A stretch of DNA of 64,000 nt, taken from contig NC_019966.1 in the NCBI RefSeq assembly GCF_000328565.1, forward strand, positions 4,340,001-4,404,000, read 5' to 3'. Shown here piece after piece: positions 30,401 to 37,287 of this stretch. The DNA comes from Mycobacterium sp. JS623. GTDB taxonomy: Bacteria > Actinomycetota > Actinomycetes > Mycobacteriales > Mycobacteriaceae. Both the position numbers and the translations under genes were made by a program. Positions within the stretch are counted from its first letter, which is position 1. Each line of letters opens with the position of its first letter. The notes under the pieces are model-generated. The model was not told the DNA's origin and did no database searches. It worked only from the letters and a program-made list of their open reading frames with translations.

Positions 30401-30692
30401 GGACCCAATGCAGCGGCTCGAAACCGATCGGCCGCACCACCACTAATTCGCGGGCCACCGGCTCCAGCAGCAGCGCGGCCTCACCGACCACTTCACTCAG
30501 TTCGGACTCGATGCCCGCGGAGCTGACCAGCTCTTCCAGATTCTCTAACCAGGAGCCGCCCTGGCCGCCGAACGCGACCGCATACGGCTCTCCGGCGTTC
30601 AAACGATCGACCAGGGCGTGAGTACCTGCCAAAACCTCCGAGGGGTCGTTTTCGCGGCTGGTGGTCACCCTGCTCTGTTCGTTGATCGTCAC
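21444..30692 (-). CDS. fas: Type I fatty acid synthase (FAS-I)
   Basis: A 3082-residue multienzyme, close to the 3069 of M. tuberculosis Fas. Domain order with visible sites: acetyltransferase (GHSQG near 149), enoyl reductase (ILLAGMTPTTVDA near 424; GGRAGGHHSWED near 576), MaoC-type dehydratase (SGDHNPIHTDRA near 1231), malonyl/palmitoyl transferase (CGHSVGEYTAL near 1436), ACP with the pantetheine serine in TDGASSRRNQ near 1815, ketoreductase (VVTGASKGSIAAS near 2132), ketosynthase with catalytic Cys in VGACATAAISVEE near 2727 and LTGHSKGGAAA near 2919. It makes C16-18 and C24-26 acyl-CoAs that feed membrane lipids and mycolate synthesis. No PPT domain; acpS follows. GTG start (MTINEQSRV), matching the MTI opening of relatives. 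Several long antisense ORFs are shadows. Confidence 0.98.
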   Translation of the reverse strand: MTINEQSRVTTSRENDPSEVLAGTHALVDRLNAGEPYAVAFGGQGGSWLENLEELVSSAGIESELSEVVGEAALLLEPVARELVVVRPIGFEPLHWVRALAAEEPLPSSKQLTTAAISGPGILLAQMAAIRAVARQGLDLYMTPPVAMAGHSQGVMAAESLRAKGARDAELLALLQLIGAAGSLVSRRRGMVGRGDKSPMVSVTNVDPERIAELLEEFSTDVRTVLPPVLSIRNGRRSVVITGTPEQLGRFELYCSNITEKEQAERKNKVRGGAVFSPVFHGVQVEVGFHTPRLADGVEMVERWAEKCGIDAELAHEMTESIFVRPIDWVGEVERLHDAGAKWIIDLGPSDTVTRLTAPIIRGLGVGIVPAATRAGQRNLFTVGGEPEVPPAWSSYKPTTVKLPDGSVKLSTKFTRLTGRSPILLAGMTPTTVDAKIVAAAANAGHWAELAGGGQVTEEIFEGRIAELTQLLEPGRAVQFNTLFLDPYLWKLQVGGKRLVQRARQSGAPIDGVVVSAGIPDLEEAVDLIDELNTVGIRHVVFKPGTIDQIKSVINIAAEVPGKDVIVHIEGGRAGGHHSWEDLDDLLLATYAELRKLSNITVCVGGGIGTPERAAEYLSGTWAEEYGFPAMPVDGILVGTAAMATLEATTSHAVKQMLVETTGTDHWISAGKATGGMASSRSQLGADIHEIDNTASRCGRLLDEVAGDAEAVAARRDEIIAAMANTCKPYFGDIGDMTYAQWLRRYVELAIGDDDSTADTKLPGTPWLADTWRDRFEQMLERAEARLHPQDSGPIETLFNDVALLDDPEQAIALLLTRYPEAETLQLHPADVPWFVTLCKMLGKPVNFVPVIDKDVRRWWRSDSLWQAHDARYTADQVCIIPGTQSVAGITRVDEPVGELLDRFEQAAIDAALATNGQPVAVVSRRQARADVTGPLAVVLDSPDVRWAGRTSINPVHRIGAPDEWQVNENRSATHPSTGARLELADGTVTLAVPLSDIWINIRFTLPSCTVDGGMPVVTVEDASTAMRSVLAIAAGVDGPEALPPVHDGTAKVTVGWDPEEVADHTGVTATFGAPLAPGLALVPDALVGHCWPAVFAAIGSAVTDDGFPVVEGLLSLVHLDHAAHLLTAMPKTKAELTVTATVSAATDTEYGRVIPVSVNIASADGTALATLEERFAIRGRTGAAELSDPPRAGGAMTDNATDTPRRRRRDVKVAAPTDMSAFAVVSGDHNPIHTDRAAALLAGLKSPIVHGMWLSAAAQHVVAATDGKPAPPARVVGWTSRFLGMVLPGDEIDFRVDRVGIDRGAEIIEVAARVGSELVMSATAQLEAPKTVYAFPGQGIQHKGMGMEVRARSKAARKVWDTADKFTRDTLGFSVLHVVRDNPTSLIASGVHYHHPDGVLFLTQFTQVAMATVAAAQVAEMREQGAFVEGAIACGHSVGEYTALACVSGVYELEALLEVVFHRGSKMHDIVPRDHLGRSNYRLAAIRPSQIDLDDADVKQFVADISERTGEFLEIVNFNLRGSQYAIAGTVRGLEALEEEVERRREISGGKRSFILVPGIDVPFHSSVLRVGVADFRRSLERVMPRDKDPNLIIGKYIPNLVPRPFTLDRDFIQEIRDLVPAEPLDEILADYDTWRNEKPAELCRKIVIELLAWQFASPVRWIETQDLLFIEEAAGGLGIERFVEIGVKSAPTVAGLATNTLKLPEYSHNTTEVLNSERDAAVLFATDTDPEPEDDVEETAPAPEAAPVEATAPAAPAQAEGGPHPSVAPTGAPRPDDIGYDAADATMALIALSAKMRIDQIEPLDSIESITDGASSRRNQLLVDLGSELNLGAIDGAAEADLAGLKGQVAKLARTYKPFGPVLSDAINDQLRTVLGPSGKRPAYIGERVKKTWELGDGWVKHVTVEVALGTREGSSVRGGELGGLHDGALADAATVDKVIDAAVVAVGARQGVPVSLPSAAGGAGGGVVDSAALGEFAEQVTGRNGVLASAARLILGQLGLDTPVPVPEATDAELIDLVTAELGSDWPRLVAPTFDGRKAVLFDDRWASAREDLAKIWVLDESEIDADWQRISTRFEGAGNVVGTQATWWQGKALAAGRNIHASLYGRAAAGAENPGKGRYTDEVAVVTGASKGSIAASVVSQLLDGGATVIATTSKLDDDRLAFYRNLYRDNARFDAKLWVVPANMASYTDIDKLVEWVGTEQTESLGPQSIHLKDAQTPTLLFPFAAPRVAGDLSDAGSRAEMEMKVLLWAVQRLIGGLSHIGAERDIAARLHVVLPGSPNRGLFGGDGAYGEAKSALDAVVSRWKAESSWAQRVSLAHALIGWTKGTGLMGHNDVIVDAVEEAGVTTYTTDEMASMLLGLCDIESKVAAAREPLQVDLTGGLAEVDLDLSELANKAREEMLGEAAVEETDDEGTIRALPSPPRGYQPAPAPAWDDLDVDSADLVVIVGGAELGPYGSSRTRFEMEVDNELSAAGVLELAWTTGLVKWEDDPTPGWYDTQTGDLVDEGELVERYHDAVVERVGIREFVDDGAIDPDHAAPLLVSVFLEKDFTFVVSSEQEAREFVQFDPEHTVIAPVPDSGDWQVTRKAGTEIRVPRKTKLSRTVGAQIPTGFNPMVYGVSQEMMNSIDRLAIWNLVTTVDAFLSAGFTPAELMRWVHPSLVACTQGTGMGGMTSMQTMYHGNLLGRNKPNDILQEVLPNVVAGHVVQSYIGSYGSMIHPVGACATAAISVEEGVDKIRLGKAEFVVAGGYDDLTLEAIIGFGDMAATADTEMMRAKGISDSKFSRANDRRRLGFVEGQGGGTILLARGDLAFKMGLPVLAVVGYVSSFGDGVHTSIPAPGLGALSAGRGGRESQLARALAKLGVGPDDIAVVSKHDTSTLANDPNETELHERLADAMGRSPGAPLFVVSQKSLTGHSKGGAAAFQMMGLCQILRDGVIPPNRSLDCVDDELAHAAHLVWLRDTLRLGEKFPLKAGLITSLGFGHVSGLVALVHPQAFIAALDPEQRKDYQQRFEARVLAGQHRLASAIAGGPALYEKPADRRFSHEAPEKRQEAEMLLDPASRLGDGDVYVRPSGVR

Positions 30693-31213
30693 GTCGTCTT
30701 ATCTCCCTCGCTGCGGTGTCGCGCGTATCGTCTGCGGCTGTCGGTCTGGGCTCTTACGGCGCTGCGCTCCCCTGCGCAGGCCGTCGATTCGGCGTCGAAT
30801 CCCGGCTGGGTCACGCACGTCCGGCGCACGGACAGCCCGGGTCTCCTAGGAGTCCAATGGACGGTTCTGCCACTCCAGCCCTACTAAGAGTGTCATAAGA
30901 GACGACACCATTTTCGCGTCCCAAATGGTTACTGGCGAGTTCTACGCATGGGTAACCGTGCATTCGATAACAGGCGCCCCCACACGCCTTGAACTCATGC
31001 GGGACAAACGTCCTGCATGCAGGTGGTTACGGTCGAGTAGGCACAACGGTGCAGATCAAAGCAGCATTGTTATGCAATCGTTATGTAAAAATTTCGACTT
31101 GCCCCAGCCGCCGCTTTGAGCCCCGCAGAGTCGACAACTCGGCACGGTTTGTCTGCTCAACGCCATTGGCTACTGGAAAGAGTTTGCTAGCTATACTTAC
31201 TGATCAGTAAGGT
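30693..31213. promoter_or_regulatory. fas upstream region with three inverted repeats
   Basis: A 521-bp gap between the fas GTG and the Rv2525c-like stop, with no gene. It holds three inverted repeats: ACCATTT N9 AAATGGT (30907-30929), GGTTAC N19 GTAACC (30927-30957), and a perfect 16-bp palindrome CTTACTGATCAGTAAG (31196-31211). Mycobacterial fas-acpS is controlled by the TetR protein FasR through several operators upstream of fas; these repeats, especially the first two about 215-265 bp upstream of the start codon, are candidate sites. The stretch 30860-31200 is AT-rich, which fits a promoter. Confidence 0.5.
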
Positions 31214-31948
31214 TTAGTCCCACTGCCCGAACCGCGGCTGCAGAATGTGGTTGATGTCGACCCCGATGCCGCCCACATTGCGCTTGTCGATCTCGATCTG
31301 ATGCAGGTGCGCCGCGGGATGCACGAACCCTTGTGGTGAGCCCCAGTTGTGCTGCCAGAAGTACGAACCCAGCCCATCCTTCAGTGCCCAGTCGATGGTC
31401 TTCGCGTTGGCGTACACCCCGACGCGCTGATGGCCGAGCACCGCCTCCCAGCCGCGCAGATACGGCGCGACCTGGCTCTTGTACTGGTCGTAGCTGGGAT
31501 CGTCGTCAATCGACGCATAGATGGGCGCGCCATACGAGCCGCCTGCCGCGACGTGCAATGCCCAGCCGCGCTTGGCGTGTGCGACCCCAGCGTTCTGCCC
31601 GCCCAGCCAGTCCGCAGTGTCCTGCTTGCCGTACTGATAGCACGACACGATCTTCAGCCCGTTCTGATAGAGGTCGCGGGCCTCGGGCAGTTGGATCGGC
31701 TTGCCCAGCATCCAGGCGCCGCCCGGCCGCCGATCAGAGACGTACCGGATCGCGCCCAGCGCGCCGGAGGCCCGCAGATCAGGAGCTTTGATAACGCCTG
31801 CCGCGTAATCCAGCAGGATCCCGAGCGGCGCCGCGGCGGCCTTTGGAGGCGCCAGCGCCGATGACGCCGCCTGCAGGCCGGCACCGAGTCCGAGCACGGC
31901 AGGCGCGGCGGCGGCGTATTTGAGCACGTCGCGCCGGGATATTGCCAC
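31214..31948 (-). CDS. Tat-exported glycoside-hydrolase-like protein (DUF1906, Rv2525c homolog)
   Basis: A 244-residue secreted protein. The N-terminus MAISRRDVLKYAAAAPAVLG is a twin-arginine signal, with cleavage probably after AAAAP near residue 41. The mature part is a (beta/alpha)8-type DUF1906 domain related to lysozyme-like GH25 folds: ILLDYAAGVI, IRYVSDRRPGGAWM, YGAPIYASIDDDPSYDQY, RVGVYANAKTIDW, and a closing QIEIDKRNVGGIGVDIN with the acidic residue expected at the active site. Rv2525c is a known Tat substrate linked to cell-wall homeostasis and beta-lactam susceptibility. The gene lies just upstream of fas on the same strand, as in M. tuberculosis. Confidence 0.9.
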   Translation of the reverse strand: MAISRRDVLKYAAAAPAVLGLGAGLQAASSALAPPKAAAAPLGILLDYAAGVIKAPDLRASGALGAIRYVSDRRPGGAWMLGKPIQLPEARDLYQNGLKIVSCYQYGKQDTADWLGGQNAGVAHAKRGWALHVAAGGSYGAPIYASIDDDPSYDQYKSQVAPYLRGWEAVLGHQRVGVYANAKTIDWALKDGLGSYFWQHNWGSPQGFVHPAAHLHQIEIDKRNVGGIGVDINHILQPRFGQWD

Positions 31949-32227
31949 GTGCCACAGAATATGACAGGCGCATCAATTTTCACCGCAACGCCACTGGTCA
32001 CATCTGCATCAAGATTCACGCGCGTCGTCGGCGACCCGACGCAGAGGCCACGAACTGGGCACATCCGACGCTCGGCGCAGGTTGTCAGCTTCCGCGAGCG
32101 GCGCAGCCGCCCGGTCACTGCTCGCCGCAGGGTTGCCCGCCCGTACGGAACCAGTGGTTTATCGGTGTCAAGATCACGAAATCCGCAGACAAGCTGCGCC
32201 GCGACCGTGGAATTCCTACGATGAGCC

Positions 32228-33310
32228 ATGCCCTCGGGGACGGTCGGCTGGCAGCCGGACGCGAATGTAGCTGCAGCCGTTGACGATCCGCAGATCGAGC
32301 TGATCGGTCTCCGCAAGGTGTTCGGCGACGTGACCGCTGTGGAGGGTGCCGACCTGACGGTCGCGGACGGCGAACTGTTCGCGATCCTGGGCCCCTCGGG
32401 GTCCGGCAAGACGACGGTACTGCGGATGATCGCTGGCTTCGAGCAGCCGACCGCGGGGGTGATCAAGCTCGGCGGCGCCGAGGTGACCGCGTTGCCGGCG
32501 CGCCATCGCGACGTCAACACGGTTTTCCAGGAATACGCGCTGTTCCCGCACATGACCGTCGCGCAGAACGTCGAGTACGGGCTGAAGGTCAAGGGCGTGC
32601 AGAAGGCCGAACGCAGGCGCCGTACGGCCGACGCGCTCGACATGGTGCGCCTGACCGACCATGCGCCGCGCCGCCCGGCACAGCTCTCGGGTGGCCAGCG
32701 ACAACGCGTGGCGCTGGCCCGCGCGTTGGTCGGACGGCCCAGGGTGCTGCTGCTCGACGAGCCGCTTGGCGCACTGGATCTCAAGCTGCGCGAGCAGATG
32801 CAGATCGAACTGAAGGCGATCCAGCGCGAGGTGGGCATCACGTTCGTGATCGTCACGCACGACCAGGACGAGGCGTTGACCTTGTGCGACCGACTGGCCG
32901 TCTTCAACGACGGGCGCATCGAGCAGGTCGGCAAGGCCCGCGACGTCTACGAGAACCCGGCCAACCGCTTCGTCGCCGATTTCGTCGGCACCTCCAACGT
33001 TCTCGACGGCGCCGCCGCCGAGGCGCTGATGGGCCGGCGCGGAATGTTCGTCATCCGGCCCGAGCGCATCGGCGTGTTCCGGCCCGGCACTGATCCGGTG
33101 CCGGGGGTGCGCACGGTCGAGGCCATCGTGTCGGAGGTCATTTACGCCGGCCCCACGACGCGCATCGCCGCGATCGCCGCGCCCGAAGTCACCATCATCG
33201 CGACAATTCTCACGGCCAGCACATGGCTGCCGCCCGACCTGCACCACGGAACGCCGATCACACTGGCCTGGCCCGAAAAAGCCGTCCACCAACTGAAATT
33301 CGAGGAGTAG
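32228..33310 (+). CDS. potA: ABC transporter ATPase, PotA-like (polyamine-type importer)
   Basis: A 360-residue importer ATPase. Walker A ILGPSGSGKTTVLR (~residues 55-68), Q-loop NTVFQEYALFP, signature LSGGQRQRVALARAL, Walker B VLLLDEPLGALDLKLR and switch His in FVIVTHDQDEAL; the C-terminal ~110 residues form a TOBE regulatory domain (FVIRPERIGVF). It powers the two permeases encoded downstream. It starts a four-gene operon (spacing 2 bp, then overlaps). The family is spermidine/putrescine/thiamine/Fe-type; polyamine is the usual annotation but the cargo is inferred. Confidence 0.92.
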   Translation: MPSGTVGWQPDANVAAAVDDPQIELIGLRKVFGDVTAVEGADLTVADGELFAILGPSGSGKTTVLRMIAGFEQPTAGVIKLGGAEVTALPARHRDVNTVFQEYALFPHMTVAQNVEYGLKVKGVQKAERRRRTADALDMVRLTDHAPRRPAQLSGGQRQRVALARALVGRPRVLLLDEPLGALDLKLREQMQIELKAIQREVGITFVIVTHDQDEALTLCDRLAVFNDGRIEQVGKARDVYENPANRFVADFVGTSNVLDGAAAEALMGRRGMFVIRPERIGVFRPGTDPVPGVRTVEAIVSEVIYAGPTTRIAAIAAPEVTIIATILTASTWLPPDLHHGTPITLAWPEKAVHQLKFEE

Positions 33311-33312
33311 CC

Positions 33313-34512
33313 ATGAGATCCACACCTGTGCGAGTCGGTCTTGCGCTGGCCGCCTGCGCTGCCCTTGTGCTGTCGTTCACCGCCTGCTCGAAGTCGGAGC
33401 AATCCGGCGGCAACGGTCAGTCTCCGCCGAAGCTCGAACCGCTGTCGGCGGTCGGCAACGGCGAGGGTCAGCTGAACCTCATCGCATGGGCCGGCTACGC
33501 CGAAAACGGCTCCAACGACAAGAGTGTCGACTGGGTGACGCCGTTCGAGCAACAGACCGGCTGCAAGGTCAACGCGAAAATCGGCAACACGTCCGACGAG
33601 ATGGTGCAGCTGATGCGTAGCGGCCAATACGACGGAGTATCTGCTTCCGGGGATGCCACGCTGCGGCTGATATACGCCGGTGATGTGGCACCGGTGAAAA
33701 CCGACCTGGTACCCAACTACGCGACGATTTCGTCGTTCCTCAAAGACAAGCCGTGGAATTCGGTGAAAGGCCAGATGTATGGCATTCCGCACGGCTGGGG
33801 CGCCAACTTGCTGATGTACAACATCGACGTGGTGCGCGATGCGCCGAACTCATGGGGCGCGGTGTTCGACGACGCGGGCAAGTACAAGGGCAAGGTGACG
33901 GCCTATGACTCCCCCATCTACATCGCCGACGCCGCCCTGTACCTGTCCAAGACGAAGCCGGATCTCGGCATCAAGGACCCCTACTCCCTGACGACCGAAC
34001 AGCTTGACGCCGCAGTCGATTTGCTCAAGAAGCAGCGGGAGAACGTCGGCGAATATTGGTCGGACTACACCAAAGAGGTGCAGGCGTTCGAGTCGGGAAC
34101 CTCGGTGATCGGCACCACCTGGCAGGTGATCGCCAACACCATCGGCACCGACAACAAGGTTCAGGTCAACACCGTGTTGCCGAAGGAGGGTGCCACGGGA
34201 TGGTCGGACACCTGGATGGTCTCATCGAAGGCCGCGCATCCGAATTGCATGTACAAGTGGATGAATTGGATCTCGTCGCCGGAGGTCAACGCTCAGGTGG
34301 CCGAGTACTTCGGTGAGGCGCCTGCGCAGACGAAGGCGTGTGATCACACCTCCCAAAAGGACTTCTGCGACATCTACCACGCAACGGATGAGAAGTTCGC
34401 GTCCGAGATCCGCTACTGGACGACTCCGCAGAAGCAATGCGTTGACGGCAGCGGCGACAACTGCACGGCCTACAACGAGTGGGTCGACAAGTGGCAACAG
34501 ATCAAGGGCTGA
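33313..34512 (+). CDS. potD: Extracellular solute-binding lipoprotein, PotD-like
   Basis: A 399-residue periplasmic-type binding protein. The signal (MRSTPVRVGLALAACAALVL) ends in lipobox FTAC, giving a lipid-anchored receptor. The mature protein has the type II binding fold: LNLIAWAGYAENGSNDKSVD, QQTGCKVNAKIGNTSDEMVQ, IPHGWGANLLMYNIDVVRDA and CMYKWMNWISSPEVNAQVAE, typical of PotD/PotF. Late cysteine-rich segments (TKACDHTSQKDFCDIYH; QKQCVDGSGDNC) suggest disulfides. ATG 33313 lies 2 bp after the ATPase stop; a shadow extension into potA was ignored. Confidence 0.92.
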   Translation: MRSTPVRVGLALAACAALVLSFTACSKSEQSGGNGQSPPKLEPLSAVGNGEGQLNLIAWAGYAENGSNDKSVDWVTPFEQQTGCKVNAKIGNTSDEMVQLMRSGQYDGVSASGDATLRLIYAGDVAPVKTDLVPNYATISSFLKDKPWNSVKGQMYGIPHGWGANLLMYNIDVVRDAPNSWGAVFDDAGKYKGKVTAYDSPIYIADAALYLSKTKPDLGIKDPYSLTTEQLDAAVDLLKKQRENVGEYWSDYTKEVQAFESGTSVIGTTWQVIANTIGTDNKVQVNTVLPKEGATGWSDTWMVSSKAAHPNCMYKWMNWISSPEVNAQVAEYFGEAPAQTKACDHTSQKDFCDIYHATDEKFASEIRYWTTPQKQCVDGSGDNCTAYNEWVDKWQQIKG

Positions 34513-35372
34513 CCCAGCGCGCCACGGAGCGACCGATCGCTTCGGCGTCCCTAGGACGCCGGAGCACCCTGGCCGTCCTGCTCGTGCCGCCGATGACATG
34601 GCTGGTCGTCGCCTATCTGGGTTCGCTTGCGGTGCTGCTGGTTTCGGCGTTCTGGACCACCAACACGTTCACCGGTGCGGTGGTGCACACGTTCACCACC
34701 GACAACGTCGTGCGGGTGGCGACCGAGGAGGTGTTCCGCACAGCGACGGTTCGTACCCTGCTGATCGCGCTGACGGTCACGGTCATCTGTGCGGTGCTCG
34801 CGGTGCCGTTGGCGTTGTACATGGCCAAGGTGGCGTCCCCGCGGGTGCGACTGGCCTTGGTGGTGGCGGTGACCACGCCGCTGTGGGCGAGCTATCTGGT
34901 CAAGGCCTACGCCTGGCGGATGCTGTTCTCGCCGGAGGGTCCGATGGCGTGGTCGACGGGGTACAGTCCGGGCTACGGCCTGGCGGCAACGGTCGTCACG
35001 CTGACGTATTTGTGGTTGCCCTACATGGTGATTCCGGTGTTCGCGGCATTCGAACGCGTACCCGATTCGCTCATCGACGCCAGTTCGGACCTGGGCGCCT
35101 CGGACTCCTCGACGCTGCGGATGGTGGTTGCGCCGCTGGTGTTTCCCGGTATCGCGGCCGGTTCGATCTTCACGTTCTCGCTGTCGATGGGTGACTACAT
35201 CGCCGTGACGATCGTCGGCGGTAAGACCCAGATGCTCGGCAACATCATCTACGGCCAACTCGTCACGGCCAACAATCAACCGCTGGCGGCGGCGCTGTCG
35301 ATCATCCCGCTCGTTGCGATCGTCGCTTACCTGCTGGCGATGCGCCGAACCGGCGCGCTGGAGAACGTGTGA
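34491..35372 (+). CDS. potB: ABC transporter permease, PotB-like
   Basis: About 293 residues with six transmembrane helices (first: TLAVLLVPPMTWLVVAYLGS) and the inner-membrane EAA loop SLIDASSDLGASDSSTLRMV, which docks on the ATPase. The start is uncertain: GTG at 34491 or 34479, both overlapping the potD stop, suggest coupling; no later ATG fits. It pairs with the next permease to form the channel. Confidence 0.9.
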   Translation: MATDQGLTQRATERPIASASLGRRSTLAVLLVPPMTWLVVAYLGSLAVLLVSAFWTTNTFTGAVVHTFTTDNVVRVATEEVFRTATVRTLLIALTVTVICAVLAVPLALYMAKVASPRVRLALVVAVTTPLWASYLVKAYAWRMLFSPEGPMAWSTGYSPGYGLAATVVTLTYLWLPYMVIPVFAAFERVPDSLIDASSDLGASDSSTLRMVVAPLVFPGIAAGSIFTFSLSMGDYIAVTIVGGKTQMLGNIIYGQLVTANNQPLAAALSIIPLVAIVAYLLAMRRTGALENV

Positions 35373-36172
35373 TGCTGTCGACGGGTGCGCGCCGCCTCGT
35401 ACGAGCATGGGTGGTGCTCGTGCTGATATTTCTTTACGCACCACTGCTTTTGGTGGTCATCAACGCGTTCAACTCCTCCCGGACATTCGCGTTCCCGCCC
35501 AGCGGATTCACGTTGCGGTGGTGGGTCGACGCGGCCAACAGCAGTGGCATGTGGAAGTCACTGGCCAATTCGTTAGTCGTTGGGCTCGGAGCAACCGCGA
35601 TCGCTCTTGTCCTCGGCACGATGGCCGCATTCGCGGTCCAGCGCTATGCATTCTTCGGCCGAAACGTGGTCAGTTTCCTGGTGGTGTTGCCGATTACGTT
35701 GCCGGGCATTGTCACCGGCATCGCGCTCAACGCGACGTTCACCTCAGCGCTTGGCGTGACGCTAGGCCTCGCGACCGTGATCGTCGGACACGCGACGTTC
35801 TGCATCGTGGTCGTCTTCAACAACACTCAGGCCCGGTTGCGGCGCCTGGGCACCAATCTTGATGACGCGTCCGCCGACCTTGGCGCGTCGCCGTGGCAGA
35901 CGTTCCGATACGTGACGTTTCCGATGATGCGCGGCGCGCTGGTGGCCGGCGCCATCCTGGCGTTCGCACTGTCCTTCGACGAGATCGTCGTGACCACGTT
36001 CACCGCCGGCCCCACGGTCCAGACGCTGCCAATCTGGATCTTCGGAAACCTGTTCCGCCCCAATCAAGCTCCGGTGATCAATGTGGTCGCCGCGGCGCTG
36101 ACGGTTGTCGCGATCATCCCGGTGTGGCTCGCGCAGCGGTTCGGCGGGGATCCGGCCACCACCAGGTTCTAG
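35372..36172 (+). CDS. potC: ABC transporter permease, PotC-like
   Basis: A 266-residue permease with six helices and EAA loop NLDDASADLGASPWQTFRYV. FNSSRTFAFPPSGFTLRWW and ILAFALSFDEIVVTTFTAGP are PotC hallmarks. The ATG overlaps the potB stop (TGATG). It ends 3 bp before the convergent MerR gene. Confidence 0.92.
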   Translation: MLSTGARRLVRAWVVLVLIFLYAPLLLVVINAFNSSRTFAFPPSGFTLRWWVDAANSSGMWKSLANSLVVGLGATAIALVLGTMAAFAVQRYAFFGRNVVSFLVVLPITLPGIVTGIALNATFTSALGVTLGLATVIVGHATFCIVVVFNNTQARLRRLGTNLDDASADLGASPWQTFRYVTFPMMRGALVAGAILAFALSFDEIVVTTFTAGPTVQTLPIWIFGNLFRPNQAPVINVVAAALTVVAIIPVWLAQRFGGDPATTRF

Positions 36173-36175
36173 CGA

Positions 36176-36937
36176 TTACGTCGACTTCGAGCCCCAGTCC
36201 CCGCTGAACAGAATGTCCGCGGTGAAGTCCGAAACAGCGGCGGCCATCTGTTGCCGGATGGCGACGTCAAGGTGGTTGGCGATCACGCGGTTACCCAGAT
36301 CGCGGTAATCCAGCACGATCCGACTCAGCTCTGCCATCTCCTCGGGCTGGGGAACATGGTTGGGCCCGAACTGCGCCGAGTACAGCTCCTCGATCACATG
36401 CACGAAGTCGGCGGCCAAGGTGTCGATGGAGTCCCTGGTCGACTCGAACACCCGCAGAATCGCCCGCAGGTACATGATCGGATCCCCGCTGCGTGCGACG
36501 ATGGCGGCCAGCACCGCGTCGTCCAACACCACCTCGCCGTCGACCAGTTCGGCCATGTCGTAGGCGATCAGCTTGCTCGCCTCGTCGCCGTTGGGATCGA
36601 TGCGCACGGCAGTGGGGCCCACCGGTGCCCTCGTCTCCTCGACAGTCTCGTCGGACCGCGGACCCAGCATGGCCTGCTGTATGCCCAGGATGTCGGCCAG
36701 ATCGGCGCCTTCGCGCATGCTGGCGAAGAATTCAGCGATGTGAGCGGAATTGAACCCGCGGCGCAGCAGCTGGTTGATTGTCTTCAGCTGAGACAGGTGA
36801 TAGTCGTCGTAGTACGCCGATCGACCGACCCGCCGCGGTGGGTCAAGGAGCCCGCGCTCGCGGTAGGCGCGAATATTGCGGGCCGTGACTCCGGAGATCC
36901 GCGCCAAATCGTCCAGTCGGTACTCAGCCAACGCCAC
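36176..36937 (-). CDS. MerR-family transcriptional regulator
   Basis: About 253 residues. Winged helix at the N-terminus: EYRLDDLARISGVTARNIRA, YRERGLLDPPRRVGRSAYYD, then HLSQLKTINQLLRRGFNSAH. The C-terminal ~150 residues form a helical effector domain without the metal-binding cysteines of MerR proper. The GTG at 36937 is chosen so that the HTH starts at residue ~4, as is normal; the open frame runs upstream to an ATG at 37144 but that part (~70 residues) is not MerR-like. It converges on the pot operon and is divergent from the MFS gene; either could be its target. Confidence 0.85.
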   Translation of the reverse strand: MALAEYRLDDLARISGVTARNIRAYRERGLLDPPRRVGRSAYYDDYHLSQLKTINQLLRRGFNSAHIAEFFASMREGADLADILGIQQAMLGPRSDETVEETRAPVGPTAVRIDPNGDEASKLIAYDMAELVDGEVVLDDAVLAAIVARSGDPIMYLRAILRVFESTRDSIDTLAADFVHVIEELYSAQFGPNHVPQPEEMAELSRIVLDYRDLGNRVIANHLDVAIRQQMAAAVSDFTADILFSGDWGSKST

Positions 36938-37287
36938 GCACCCGGCCTCGGGCGCGTTTCGGCTTTGCACGGCTGCAACGCATGGGGACCACTGTAGCCG
37001 CCGAAACTTGTTTGCGAGCGAAGTCGTAGCGACGGCCGCAATATTTGCTAGGTCTTCGAGGTACGTGCGCTTAACTGCGACGATGATCTCGCCTTCGGTC
37101 GGAAGCCGACGTGACTGTGCGAATTCAGCCAACTCGTTTCCCATTGCAAGCGGGCCGGCTCGCCACAGTCGCCGGTGAGTGATTTCACGCGTAATGAATT
37201 GGCGTCAGCGCAACCCGCTGGAACATGATGTAGCTACGCGGCGTTGTTAAGGGCCGAGACAAAGTTTCCTGCTGAGAAAGGTTCGGT
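36938..37287. other. Divergent intergenic region, MerR regulator / MFS transporter
   Basis: A 350-bp gap. The minus frame of the MerR gene stays open through 37144 but looks non-coding upstream of 36937. No clear operator palindrome or RNA gene was seen. GAAAGG at 37275-37280 is the likely ribosome-binding site of the MFS gene. Confidence 0.4.

Noticed and set aside
31654..32934. 426-codon minus ORF and a 369-codon ORF at 32216-33325 opposite potA
   Set aside because: They oppose or shift from genes with complete ABC ATPase and Tat-signal motifs; composition typical of shadow frames.
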